Shown: in pieces, positions 24,663 to 32,520 of the stretch
Layout: every line of letters begins with the position of its first letter
Position numbering within the stretch: position 1 is the first letter of the stretch
Assembly: GCA_963736455.1 (NCBI GenBank)
Contig: CAVTON010000001.1
Span: 2,666,001-2,730,000 of the forward strand
Origin: DAHUXD01 sp963736455
Lineage (GTDB): Bacteria > Acidobacteriota > Thermoanaerobaculia > UBA5066 > Gp7-AA6
Direction of reading: 5' to 3'
DNA length: 64,000 nt
The notes under the pieces: generated by a model
The model's input: only the letters and a program-made list of their open reading frames with translations
Told to the model about the DNA's origin: nothing
The model's database searches: none
Program-made: the position numbers and the translations under genes

Positions 24663-27600
24663 GCGCACGGAGCCACGCCCCCCGGCCGCCGGTTGCGATC
24701 GACCGCACCAACCTCGCTGCGGATCGCGGTGCGCAGGCGTTTCGAGGCGATGCGCGAGAGCTCGCGGCGGAGCTTTCCCACAGGCTTCGCGGAGAGGTGC
24801 GTTTCGACGGCGGAAGCCGGGCCCTGTACGCGACGGACGCCTCGAATTACCGGCAGGTTCCCATCGGCGTCGTGCTGCCGCGCGACCGGGAGGACGTCCT
24901 CGAGACGATCGCGGCCTGCCGCCGGCACGGCGCGCCGATTCTCTCCCGCGGCGGAGGCACGTCGCTCGCGGGACAGTGCTGCAACGCGGCGGTCGTCATG
25001 GACTTCTCGAAATACGTCCATCGCATCCTCGGCGTCGATCCGGACCGCCGGACCGCCGTCGTCGAGCCGGGCGTGGTCCTGGACCGGCTGCGCTCCGCGG
25101 CCGCCCCGCACGGGCTGACCTTCGGGCCCGATCCGGCCACGCACAGCCACTGCACGCTCGGCGGGATGATCGGCAACGACTCCTGCGGCATCCATTCCGT
25201 CATGGCGGCTTTCGAGGGAGAAGGCGCGCGAACGGCGGACCAGGTCGTCGAGCTCGAGGTCGTCACCTACGACGGCGTGCGGATGCGTGTCGGGAAGACC
25301 TCCGAGGACGAGCTCTCGCGGCTCTGCGCGGCGGGAGGCAGGACCGGACAGATCTATCGCGATCTCGTACGGCTTCGCGACCGTTACGCCGAAAAGATCC
25401 GAGAGCGATACCCGGACATCCCGCGCCGCGTCTCCGGCTACAACCTTCCCTACCTTCTCCCGGAGAACGGATTCCACGTCGCCCGCTCGCTCGTCGGCTC
25501 GGAGAGCACCTGCGTCACCGTGCTCGAGGCGACGCTGCGGCTCGTTCCCAATCCGAAGGCGCGCAGCCTCGTGGTCGCCGGCTTCGAGAGCGTCGCGGCG
25601 GCCGCGGATTGCGTGCCGGCGGTCATGAAGCACCGGCCGATCGGGCTCGAGGGCATGGACGACCGCCTCGTCAACGACATGCGGTCCGTCGGTCTGCACC
25701 CGCGGAATCTGAAGCTTCTGCCCGACGGCACGGGCTGGCTCCTGATCGAGCTCGGCGGAGAGTCCAAGGAGGAGTCCGACGCCAGGGCGCGCAGGCTGAT
25801 CGGGGAGTTGGGGCGCCACGGCGCTCTCGACTCGAGGCTCTACGACGACCCCCGGCAGGAGGAGCAGATCTGGAAGCTCCGCGAATCGGGCCTCGGGGCG
25901 ACCGCGCACGTCCCGCAGAAACCCCTGACCTGGCCGGGCTGGGAGGATTCCGCCGTGCCGCCCGAGAAGATGGGCGACTATCTGCGCCGCCTCCGGAAGC
26001 TCATGGATCGGTTCGGCTACGACGGCGACTTCTACGGGCACTTCGGGCAGGGATGCCTCCACACCCGGATCGACTTCGATCTGGAAACGGAGCCGGGAAT
26101 CGACCGATACCGGGCGTTCGTCGACGAGGCGGCCGACCTGGTCGTGTCGCTCGGCGGCTCGCTCTCCGGCGAGCACGGCGACGGCCAGGCGCGCGCGGAG
26201 CTCCTGCCGAAGATGTTCGGCGCGGAGCTGATCGAGGCGTTTCGCGAATTCAAGCGCATCTGGGATCCGGACGGGCGCATGAACCCGGGCAAGGTCGTCG
26301 ACGCCTATTCGATCTCCGACAACCTCCGTCTCGGCCCGGACTACGAGCCCGCCGGGCTCGCCACTCGATTCCGCTACCCGGAGGACAAGGGCAGCTTCGG
26401 ACGGGCGCTGCTGCGCTGCGTTGGCGTCGGCAAGTGCCGGCGCGAGGGGGGCGGGACCATGTGCCCGAGCTTCCGAGTCACCCGCGACGAGGAGCACTCT
26501 ACCCGCGGGCGGGCGCGCTTGCTCTTCGAGATGCTCCGGGGAGACGCCATCCGGACGGGCTGGCGCAGCCGCGAGGTGCGCGACGCGCTCGACCTCTGCC
26601 TGTCGTGCAAGGGGTGCAAGAGCGACTGCCCGGTCAACGTCGACATGGCGACCTACAAGGCGGAGTTTCTCTCGCACTATTACGCCGGGCGGCTGCGGCC
26701 GCGCTCGGCCTACGCGTTCGGCCTGATCTCCTGGTGGGCGCGCGTCGGCTCCCTCGTCCCGGGCCTGGTCAATATGACGACCCGGACGCCTCCGCTCTCA
26801 CGATTCGCGCGCGCTCTCGCGGACGTCGACCCCCGTCGGGAGATTCCGCTCTTCGCCGCGCAGACGTTTCGCGACTGGTTTCGGCGGACGCGGCGCGGAC
26901 CTCGCGGCGAGATCGCGCGGAAACGGCGGGGTTCCCAACCCCGGGGCCGCGTTCTCCTGTGGCCGGACACGTTCAACGACCATTTCCATCCAGGCACGGC
27001 GCGAGCCGCCACCGAGGTACTGGAGGCCGCGGGCTTCGAGGTCGACATTCCGCGCCGCCGGCTCTGCTGCGGCCGCCCGCTCTACGACTATGGAATGCTC
27101 GACCTGGCGCGGTCGTTCCTGCGCCGGACGCTGGACGGACTCCGCGAGGAGCTGCGCGCGGGAACGCTCGTCGCCGTTCTCGAGCCCTCGTGCGCGGCGG
27201 TCTTCCGGGACGAGCTGACGGGGCTTCTTCCCGACGACGAGGATGCGAAGCGCCTGAGCCGGCAGACGGTGCTGCTCTCGGAGCTCCTGGCCGCAAGGGC
27301 GCCCGACTGGTCGGCGGGAAGTCTCTCGCGCCGGGCGATCCTCCAGACGCATTGCCACCAGAAGTCGGTCCTCAGCGCCCGGGAGCAGCGGCGCCTGCTC
27401 GAGCGCCTGGGCCTCGACCTGGAGGAGCCGGAGTCGGGATGCTGCGGCATGGCCGGCGGATTCGGCTTCGAGAGCAAGCATTGCGATGTCTCTCTCGCGA
27501 TCGGAGAGCAGGCATTGATCCCGGCCGTGCGCGACGCGAGAAGCGACACCCTGATCATCGCCGACGGCTTTTCGTGTCGCGAGCAGATCCGCCAGCAGAC

Positions 27601-27799
27601 CGGGCGGGAGGCGCTCCACCTCGCCGAAGTCCTGCACATGGCCCTGCGGAAGCCGGAGCCGGGGCTCGCGGCATTTCCGGAGAGCGCCTATCGCGAGCGC
27701 GCGCCGCGGCGGCCGTCGGCGCGGGCGACCGCCATCGTCGCCGGGGGAGCCGCCGCCGCACTGTTCGCCGCAGCCTGGGGCCGGCGGAGCAGGCGATGA
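24659..27799 (+). CDS. FAD-linked oxidase fused to Fe-S/CCG domains (GlcD-GlcF or D-lactate dehydrogenase-like)
   Basis: A 1046-residue fusion. Residues about 40-240 are an FAD-binding type 4 domain (RGGGTSLAGQ, TLGGMIGNDSCG), about 260-560 the FAD-oxidase C-terminal domain (SLSGEHGDGQARAELLPK), about 590-680 two 4Fe-4S motifs (CRREGGGTMCPSF and CLSCKGCKSDCPVN), and about 770-980 the cysteine-rich CCG domain of heterodisulfide-reductase type (ESGCCGMAGGFGFE). A hydrophobic helix near the C-terminus suggests membrane attachment. It oxidises a 2-hydroxy acid and passes electrons to quinone. The ATG overlaps the previous gene (ATGA) and the stop overlaps the next (ATGA). Substrate is unknown; a sugar-derived acid is plausible from context. 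Confidence 0.88.
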   Translation: MSARSHAPRPPVAIDRTNLAADRGAQAFRGDARELAAELSHRLRGEVRFDGGSRALYATDASNYRQVPIGVVLPRDREDVLETIAACRRHGAPILSRGGGTSLAGQCCNAAVVMDFSKYVHRILGVDPDRRTAVVEPGVVLDRLRSAAAPHGLTFGPDPATHSHCTLGGMIGNDSCGIHSVMAAFEGEGARTADQVVELEVVTYDGVRMRVGKTSEDELSRLCAAGGRTGQIYRDLVRLRDRYAEKIRERYPDIPRRVSGYNLPYLLPENGFHVARSLVGSESTCVTVLEATLRLVPNPKARSLVVAGFESVAAAADCVPAVMKHRPIGLEGMDDRLVNDMRSVGLHPRNLKLLPDGTGWLLIELGGESKEESDARARRLIGELGRHGALDSRLYDDPRQEEQIWKLRESGLGATAHVPQKPLTWPGWEDSAVPPEKMGDYLRRLRKLMDRFGYDGDFYGHFGQGCLHTRIDFDLETEPGIDRYRAFVDEAADLVVSLGGSLSGEHGDGQARAELLPKMFGAELIEAFREFKRIWDPDGRMNPGKVVDAYSISDNLRLGPDYEPAGLATRFRYPEDKGSFGRALLRCVGVGKCRREGGGTMCPSFRVTRDEEHSTRGRARLLFEMLRGDAIRTGWRSREVRDALDLCLSCKGCKSDCPVNVDMATYKAEFLSHYYAGRLRPRSAYAFGLISWWARVGSLVPGLVNMTTRTPPLSRFARALADVDPRREIPLFAAQTFRDWFRRTRRGPRGEIARKRRGSQPRGRVLLWPDTFNDHFHPGTARAATEVLEAAGFEVDIPRRRLCCGRPLYDYGMLDLARSFLRRTLDGLREELRAGTLVAVLEPSCAAVFRDELTGLLPDDEDAKRLSRQTVLLSELLAARAPDWSAGSLSRRAILQTHCHQKSVLSAREQRRLLERLGLDLEEPESGCCGMAGGFGFESKHCDVSLAIGEQALIPAVRDARSDTLIIADGFSCREQIRQQTGREALHLAEVLHMALRKPEPGLAAFPESAYRERAPRRPSARATAIVAGGAAAALFAAAWGRRSRR

Positions 27800-29238
27800 G
27801 CCGGCGCGCGGCGTTCTCGTGCGACGTCTCGGGCGAGGGACGGCCGTTTCCGCACTTCTGGGAGCACACCGTCGGAAGCGGCCACGCGCCGCTCGCGCTG
27901 CGCGCCGACTGGCAGGAGCAGCTGGCACGGTGCCGCCGCGAGCTCGGCTTCCGGCACGTCCGCTTCCACGGCATCCTCAGCGACGACGTCGGGACGCTGG
28001 TCGAGGAGGAGGGCAAGCGCATCCACTCCTTCTTCAACGCCGAGCAGATCTGGGACTTTCTGCTCTCGATCGGAATGCGGCCGTTCGTCGAGTTGTCCTT
28101 CATGCCCACGGCGCTCGCCTCCGGGAACAAGACCGTCTTCCGCTATCGCGGCAACGTGACGCCGCCCCGGAGTCACCGGGGGTGGACGTCGCTCATCCGG
28201 CGATTCGCAGGCCGCGCCGTCGAGCGCTACGGCCGCGAGGAGGTTCGAACCTGGCCCTTCGAGGTCTGGAACGAGCCGAACCTGAAGGCCTTCTGGACGG
28301 GAACCCGCGCGGAATACTTCCGGCTCTACCGCGAAACCGCGCGGGCGATCAAGGCCGTGGACGCATCCCTCACGGTGGGCGGCCCGGCCACGGCGCGGAA
28401 CGCCTGGGTCGAGGAGTTCCTCGAGTTCTGCCGCGGGAAAGGCGCCCCATTGGACTTCGTCTCGACCCACCACTATCCGGCCGACGACTTCGGCAAGCCG
28501 GGCGACGACGCCGCCGCGAAGCTCTCCCGGAGCCGACGGGGCATCCTCCGGGATCAGGCTCGGGAGGCGCGCCGCCGGGTCGGCACGAAACCGCTCTTCT
28601 ATACGGAGTGGAGCTCCTCCTCCGACCCCTTCGACCCTCTTCACGACGAGCCCTACGCGGCGGCGTTTGCGGTCAAGACGATCCTCGAAGCCGCCGGCAT
28701 CGTCGACGCATACAGCTGGTGGACGTTCTCCGACATCTTCGAGGAGAACTACTTCAGCTCCGTTCCGTTCCACGGGGGATTCGGGCTGCTGACGCTCCAG
28801 GGCGTCGCGAAGCCCGTGTATCGCGCCTTCGAGCTGCTGCACCGCCTGGGCGACGAGCTTCTGCCGGTCCAGGGAGCCCATCCCACGGTCGACGCCTGGG
28901 TTGCTCGCCGGGGCCGCGCCGCCACGGTCGTCCTGACCAATTGGGCGCTCCCGCGCCACGCGATCCGCACCGAGAGGGCCCGCATCAAACTCGCCGGCGC
29001 CCGAACCGCCCCCGCGCGGCTCGAGCGGATCGACGAGAGCCACGGCCATGCGCGTCCGGCCTGGGAGGAGATGGGGAAGCCGGACAGCCTGACGAGCCGG
29101 CAGGCGGAGGATCTCCATGCGGCCTCGACGCTCCGGATCGAGACGCTGGCGCCGGTTCAAGGAAACGGCGGCCTCTCGTTCGAGCTCTCGCTGCCACCGA
29201 ACTCGGTGGCCGCCGTGGAGCTCGAGGCGGGCCCGTGA
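27796..29238 (+). CDS. GH39-like glycoside hydrolase (beta-xylosidase family fold)
   Basis: The true start is the ATG at 27796 that overlaps the oxidase stop; the much longer open frame upstream is a shadow. The 480-residue protein has a TIM barrel with the acid/base motif EVWNEPNLKAFW (about residue 157) and the nucleophile motif FYTEWSSSSDP (about 275), the arrangement of GH39/clan A, followed by a C-terminal beta-sandwich. No signal peptide is visible, so it acts in the cytoplasm. GH39 covers beta-xylosidases, iduronidases and others, so the substrate is not certain. It is coupled by GTGA overlap to the next hydrolase. Confidence 0.85.
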   Translation: MSRRAAFSCDVSGEGRPFPHFWEHTVGSGHAPLALRADWQEQLARCRRELGFRHVRFHGILSDDVGTLVEEEGKRIHSFFNAEQIWDFLLSIGMRPFVELSFMPTALASGNKTVFRYRGNVTPPRSHRGWTSLIRRFAGRAVERYGREEVRTWPFEVWNEPNLKAFWTGTRAEYFRLYRETARAIKAVDASLTVGGPATARNAWVEEFLEFCRGKGAPLDFVSTHHYPADDFGKPGDDAAAKLSRSRRGILRDQAREARRRVGTKPLFYTEWSSSSDPFDPLHDEPYAAAFAVKTILEAAGIVDAYSWWTFSDIFEENYFSSVPFHGGFGLLTLQGVAKPVYRAFELLHRLGDELLPVQGAHPTVDAWVARRGRAATVVLTNWALPRHAIRTERARIKLAGARTAPARLERIDESHGHARPAWEEMGKPDSLTSRQAEDLHAASTLRIETLAPVQGNGGLSFELSLPPNSVAAVELEAGP

Positions 29239-30578
29239 GCGGCGCCCCGAGGCCGCGACCCTCCTCGGCGCGCCAGACCGACGACGAGTTGCTCGACGAG
29301 ATCGCCCTCGAGACGTTCCGCTACTTCCGGAAGGAGGCGAACGAGGGAAACGGCTTGCTGCCCGACAAGACGGAGCCGGGCGCGCCGGCGAGCATCGCCG
29401 TGCTGGGGCTCGGCATCGCGAGCTACGCGGCGGGAGTCGAGCGCGGCTTCTGGTCGCGCGAGGAGGCGGTCGACCGCACGCTGGCGCCCCTGAAGTTTCT
29501 GCGCGACAGCCGTCAGAGCCGCGAACCCGACGCGACCGGCTACCGCGGGTTCTATTACCACTTCCTCGACATGGCGACCGGACGGCGCACCGGGCGGTGC
29601 GAGCTCTCGACCATCGACAGCGCGCTCCTGATCGCCGGGGTGCTTCTCGCGGCTCGATACTTCGACGCGGACAGCCCCAAGGAACGGGAGATTCGCGCGC
29701 TGGCCGACTCCCTGTACCGTCGGATGGACTGGGGCTGGGCCCTGAACCGCGGCGCCACGGTCTCGCACGGCTGGAAGCCGGAGTCGGGTTTTCTTCCTTA
29801 CCGCTGGGAAGGCTATTGCGAAGCGCTGTTTCTCTACGCGCTCGCATTGGGGTCGCCCACGCATCCGATCCCGCCGGAATCCTACCGGGCCTGGGCATCG
29901 ACCTACGCCTGGAAGAAGATCTATGGCCTCGAGTACCTGCACGCCGGTCCGCTCTTCATTCACCAGCTCTCCCACGTGTGGATCGACTTCCGCGGTCTCC
30001 AGGACGAATTCCTTCGCGAACACGGCATCGATTACTTCGAAAACAGCCGGCGCGCCGTTTCGATCCAGCAGGAATACGCGATCCGGAACCCGAAGGAGTT
30101 CGAAGGCTACGGCCGGACTTGCTGGGGCCTCACGGCCAGCGACGGACCCGGGCCGGCGGCGATGAAGATCGACGGCGTCCAGCGGGAGTTCTTCGGCTAC
30201 CGGGCGCGTGGCGCCCCGTTCGGGCCCGACGACGGAACGATCTCGCCCTGGGCGGTCGGCACATGCCTCCCCTTCGATCGGCCCGGCGTTCTCTCTTCTC
30301 TCCGACGCTTCATCGAAGACTTCGGCCTGAAAGATCGGCAGGCGTATGGCTTCGAGGCGAGCTTCAACCGGACGTTTCCCGCGCCGGAGGAGGAGCATCG
30401 GGCGAGCTCGCTCAAACGCGGTTGGGTGGCGCCTTGGGTCTTCGGTCTCAACCAGGGACCGCTGCTCCTGATGCTCGAGAACGCCCGCTCGGAGCTGATC
30501 TGGCGGTTGATGCGGAGCTGCGAGCCCCTGACGCGGGGGCTGCGCCGCGCCGGATTTCGGGGCGGGTGGCTCGAATGA
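29235..30578 (+). CDS. Glycoamylase-domain (PF10091/GH144-like) glycoside hydrolase
   Basis: The GTG at 29235 overlaps the previous stop (GTGA). The 447-residue product is an alpha/alpha-barrel protein with ELSTIDSALLIAGVLLAARYF, WKPESGFLPYRWEGYCEALF, LFIHQLSHVWIDFRG and CWGLTASDGP. This is the glycoamylase family that includes characterised GH144 endo-beta-1,2-glucanases and that also forms the cyclisation domain of NdvB. Since ndvB is encoded next door, breakdown or trimming of beta-1,2-glucan is the most attractive role (inference). No signal peptide is visible in the first 25 residues, so the location is unclear. Confidence 0.83.
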   Translation: MSGAPRPRPSSARQTDDELLDEIALETFRYFRKEANEGNGLLPDKTEPGAPASIAVLGLGIASYAAGVERGFWSREEAVDRTLAPLKFLRDSRQSREPDATGYRGFYYHFLDMATGRRTGRCELSTIDSALLIAGVLLAARYFDADSPKEREIRALADSLYRRMDWGWALNRGATVSHGWKPESGFLPYRWEGYCEALFLYALALGSPTHPIPPESYRAWASTYAWKKIYGLEYLHAGPLFIHQLSHVWIDFRGLQDEFLREHGIDYFENSRRAVSIQQEYAIRNPKEFEGYGRTCWGLTASDGPGPAAMKIDGVQREFFGYRARGAPFGPDDGTISPWAVGTCLPFDRPGVLSSLRRFIEDFGLKDRQAYGFEASFNRTFPAPEEEHRASSLKRGWVAPWVFGLNQGPLLLMLENARSELIWRLMRSCEPLTRGLRRAGFRGGWLE

Positions 30579-30655
30579 GCCCGGGCTCCATGAAACGCCG
30601 ATCGCGGATCTCGAGCTCGGATCGTCGCGGAGGATCTGATGCAGGGAGGGAAACC

Positions 30656-31678
30656 ATGAGTCGAGAGCGGTCTTCCGAAGTCGTCGTCATCACGGGCGCA
30701 TCCGCCGGAGTCGGGCGGGCCTGCGCGATCGAGTTCGCACGCCGCCGCGCGCGAATCGGCCTCCTCGCGCGCGGACGCGATGGCCTGGAAGGAGCGCGTC
30801 GGGACGTGGAGGCGCAGGGAGGGGAGGCGCTCGTGTTTCCGGCCGACGTCGCCGATGCGAAGGCGGTGGAAGCCTGCGCGAACGCCGTCGAGGAGCGGTT
30901 CGGGCCGATCGACGTCTGGGTGAACAACGCGATGACCTCGGTCTTCTCGCCGATCCGGGAGATGGAACCGGAGGAGTTTCGACGCGTCACGGAGGTGACG
31001 TATCTCGGGGTCGTCTATGGAACCCTGGCGGCCCTGCGGCGGATGTTGCCGCGCGATCGGGGCGTGATCGTCCAGGTCGGCTCGGCGCTGGCCTATCGGG
31101 GAATTCCCTTGCAGGCCGCATATTGCGGAGCCAAGCATGCGATCCAGGGTTTCTGCGACTCGCTCTGGTGCGAGCTGGTTCACGAGAAGAGTCGCGTGCA
31201 CTTGACCATGGTTCAGATGCCGGCGATGAACACGCCGCAGTTCTCCTGGGTCAAGTCCCGGCTCCCGCGCAAGGCGCAGCCGGTACCGCCGATCTTTCAG
31301 CCGGAGGTCGCCGCGCGCGCCATCCACTGGGCGGCCCATCACCGGCGCCGCGAGCTCTACGTCGCCATGCCCACCGTCGAGGCGATCGTGGGCAACAAGA
31401 TCGCTCCGGCGCTGCTCGACCGCTATCTCGGGAGGACCGGCTACGACTCTCAGCAGACCGACGAGCCCGCGGATCCCCATCGGCCCAACAATCTCTGGGA
31501 GCCGCTCCCGGGAGACCGGGGAGCGCACGGCACGTTCGACGCGCGCGCCACCGCGAAATCCACGCAGCTCTGGGCGACGACTCACCGCGCTCCACTCTTT
31601 GCCGGTGCGGCGGTGCTGGGCGGGATCTGCCTTCTCCCCTCCGTGCGCCGCCGCGCACGGAGGGGAAGTTGGTTCTAG
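30656..31678 (+). CDS. Short-chain dehydrogenase/reductase with C-terminal membrane segment
   Basis: A 340-residue protein with the Rossmann motif TGASAGVGRA (about residue 13), VNNAM, the catalytic serine in VGSALAYRG and the YxxxK pair in AAYCGAKHAIQGF. After the SDR core (about residue 255) comes an extension with PADPHRPNNLWEP and a terminal hydrophobic helix near GAAVLGGICLLPSV, typical of a class of bacterial SDRs kept at the membrane. The ATG at 30656 has a GGGAGGG site. An in-frame ATG at 30575 that overlaps the preceding stop (ATGA) would add 27 residues. Substrate unknown. Confidence 0.87.
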   Translation: MSRERSSEVVVITGASAGVGRACAIEFARRRARIGLLARGRDGLEGARRDVEAQGGEALVFPADVADAKAVEACANAVEERFGPIDVWVNNAMTSVFSPIREMEPEEFRRVTEVTYLGVVYGTLAALRRMLPRDRGVIVQVGSALAYRGIPLQAAYCGAKHAIQGFCDSLWCELVHEKSRVHLTMVQMPAMNTPQFSWVKSRLPRKAQPVPPIFQPEVAARAIHWAAHHRRRELYVAMPTVEAIVGNKIAPALLDRYLGRTGYDSQQTDEPADPHRPNNLWEPLPGDRGAHGTFDARATAKSTQLWATTHRAPLFAGAAVLGGICLLPSVRRRARRGSWF

Positions 31679-31778
31679 GAACACGTTGTCAGAGGACGAG
31701 TTTGGCGCGCGCGCTCCGCTGGCCGGGGATCCGCTCGTTACTTTGCGGCGAGCGGGATGTATACATGACGTTTGCGCG

Positions 31779-32411
31779 ATGCCTCACCCACGCACGAAAT
31801 GCCGAGGCGTTCGATCCGGCCTGGACGGAAGGACATCCGGCCTGACGGTCCTCATCGCCCTCCTGGGCGCCTCCGCGCTTGCGCTCGCCGGCGCCGAGCC
31901 CGCGGTGCGCGAGGATGTGGCCGGCGTGCCGAACTTCGCGGTCGTGTCGCCGGTCCTGTCGCGCGGCGCGCAGCCGACCCACGAGGGTTTCTGCGCGCTC
32001 CGCGAGCGCGGGATCCGGACGATCGTCGGGCTGCGGTGGAGGCACGATGACGACGCGGCTCTCGCGGGGGTCGGGCTGAACTCCTACCGGCTCCACGCCA
32101 AGCAGTGGCACCCGGAGACGGAAGACGTGGTGCGCGCGATGAAGGTGATCCTCACGCCGGAGTACCAGCCCGTCTTCGTCCACTGTCAGGCGGGGAAGGA
32201 CCGAACGGGCCTGGTCGTCGCCGTCTACCGGATCCTCGTGGACGGGTGGAGCGTCGACGACGCGATCGCCGAGCGGAAGGCCTTCGGCGCCTCGGACTTC
32301 TGGGAAGAGAACAATACGTACTTGAAGCGCCTCGAGAGCGCGGAAGCGAGGCGGAACCTGATGGCGGCCATCGAGGCCGCTCCCGTGCCCGCGGTCGTCC
32401 CGGTTCCGTAG
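31779..32411 (+). CDS. Exported dual-specificity/tyrosine phosphatase-like protein
   Basis: About 210 residues. The start at 31779 gives a hydrophobic signal-like segment (LTVLIALLGASALALAGAEP), so the protein is probably exported. The core carries the phosphatase P-loop HCQAGKDRTG (CX5R, about residue 137) and the upstream FAVVSPVLSRGAQP strand seen in DSP-like and DUF442-like phosphatases. The general acid could be an aspartate in the preceding loop, but I cannot assign it with confidence. A phosphatase secreted to the periplasm is uncommon. It lies 100 bp after the SDR gene with no overlap, so it may have its own promoter. Confidence 0.8.
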   Translation: MPHPRTKCRGVRSGLDGRTSGLTVLIALLGASALALAGAEPAVREDVAGVPNFAVVSPVLSRGAQPTHEGFCALRERGIRTIVGLRWRHDDDAALAGVGLNSYRLHAKQWHPETEDVVRAMKVILTPEYQPVFVHCQAGKDRTGLVVAVYRILVDGWSVDDAIAERKAFGASDFWEENNTYLKRLESAEARRNLMAAIEAAPVPAVVPVP

Positions 32412-32520
32412 GGCCCCCGTCGACCGCCGGTCCCGAGCGATGCCGGAATGCTCCTCCCGTTCGTCCGTGCGCCGGTCCGCCCGCCCGGCGATGTGTCCGT
32501 GGCAGGCGTTTCCCGGGCTT

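Noticed and set aside
24650..26677. 675-codon minus-strand open frame
   Set aside because: Antisense shadow of the FAD/Fe-S oxidase.
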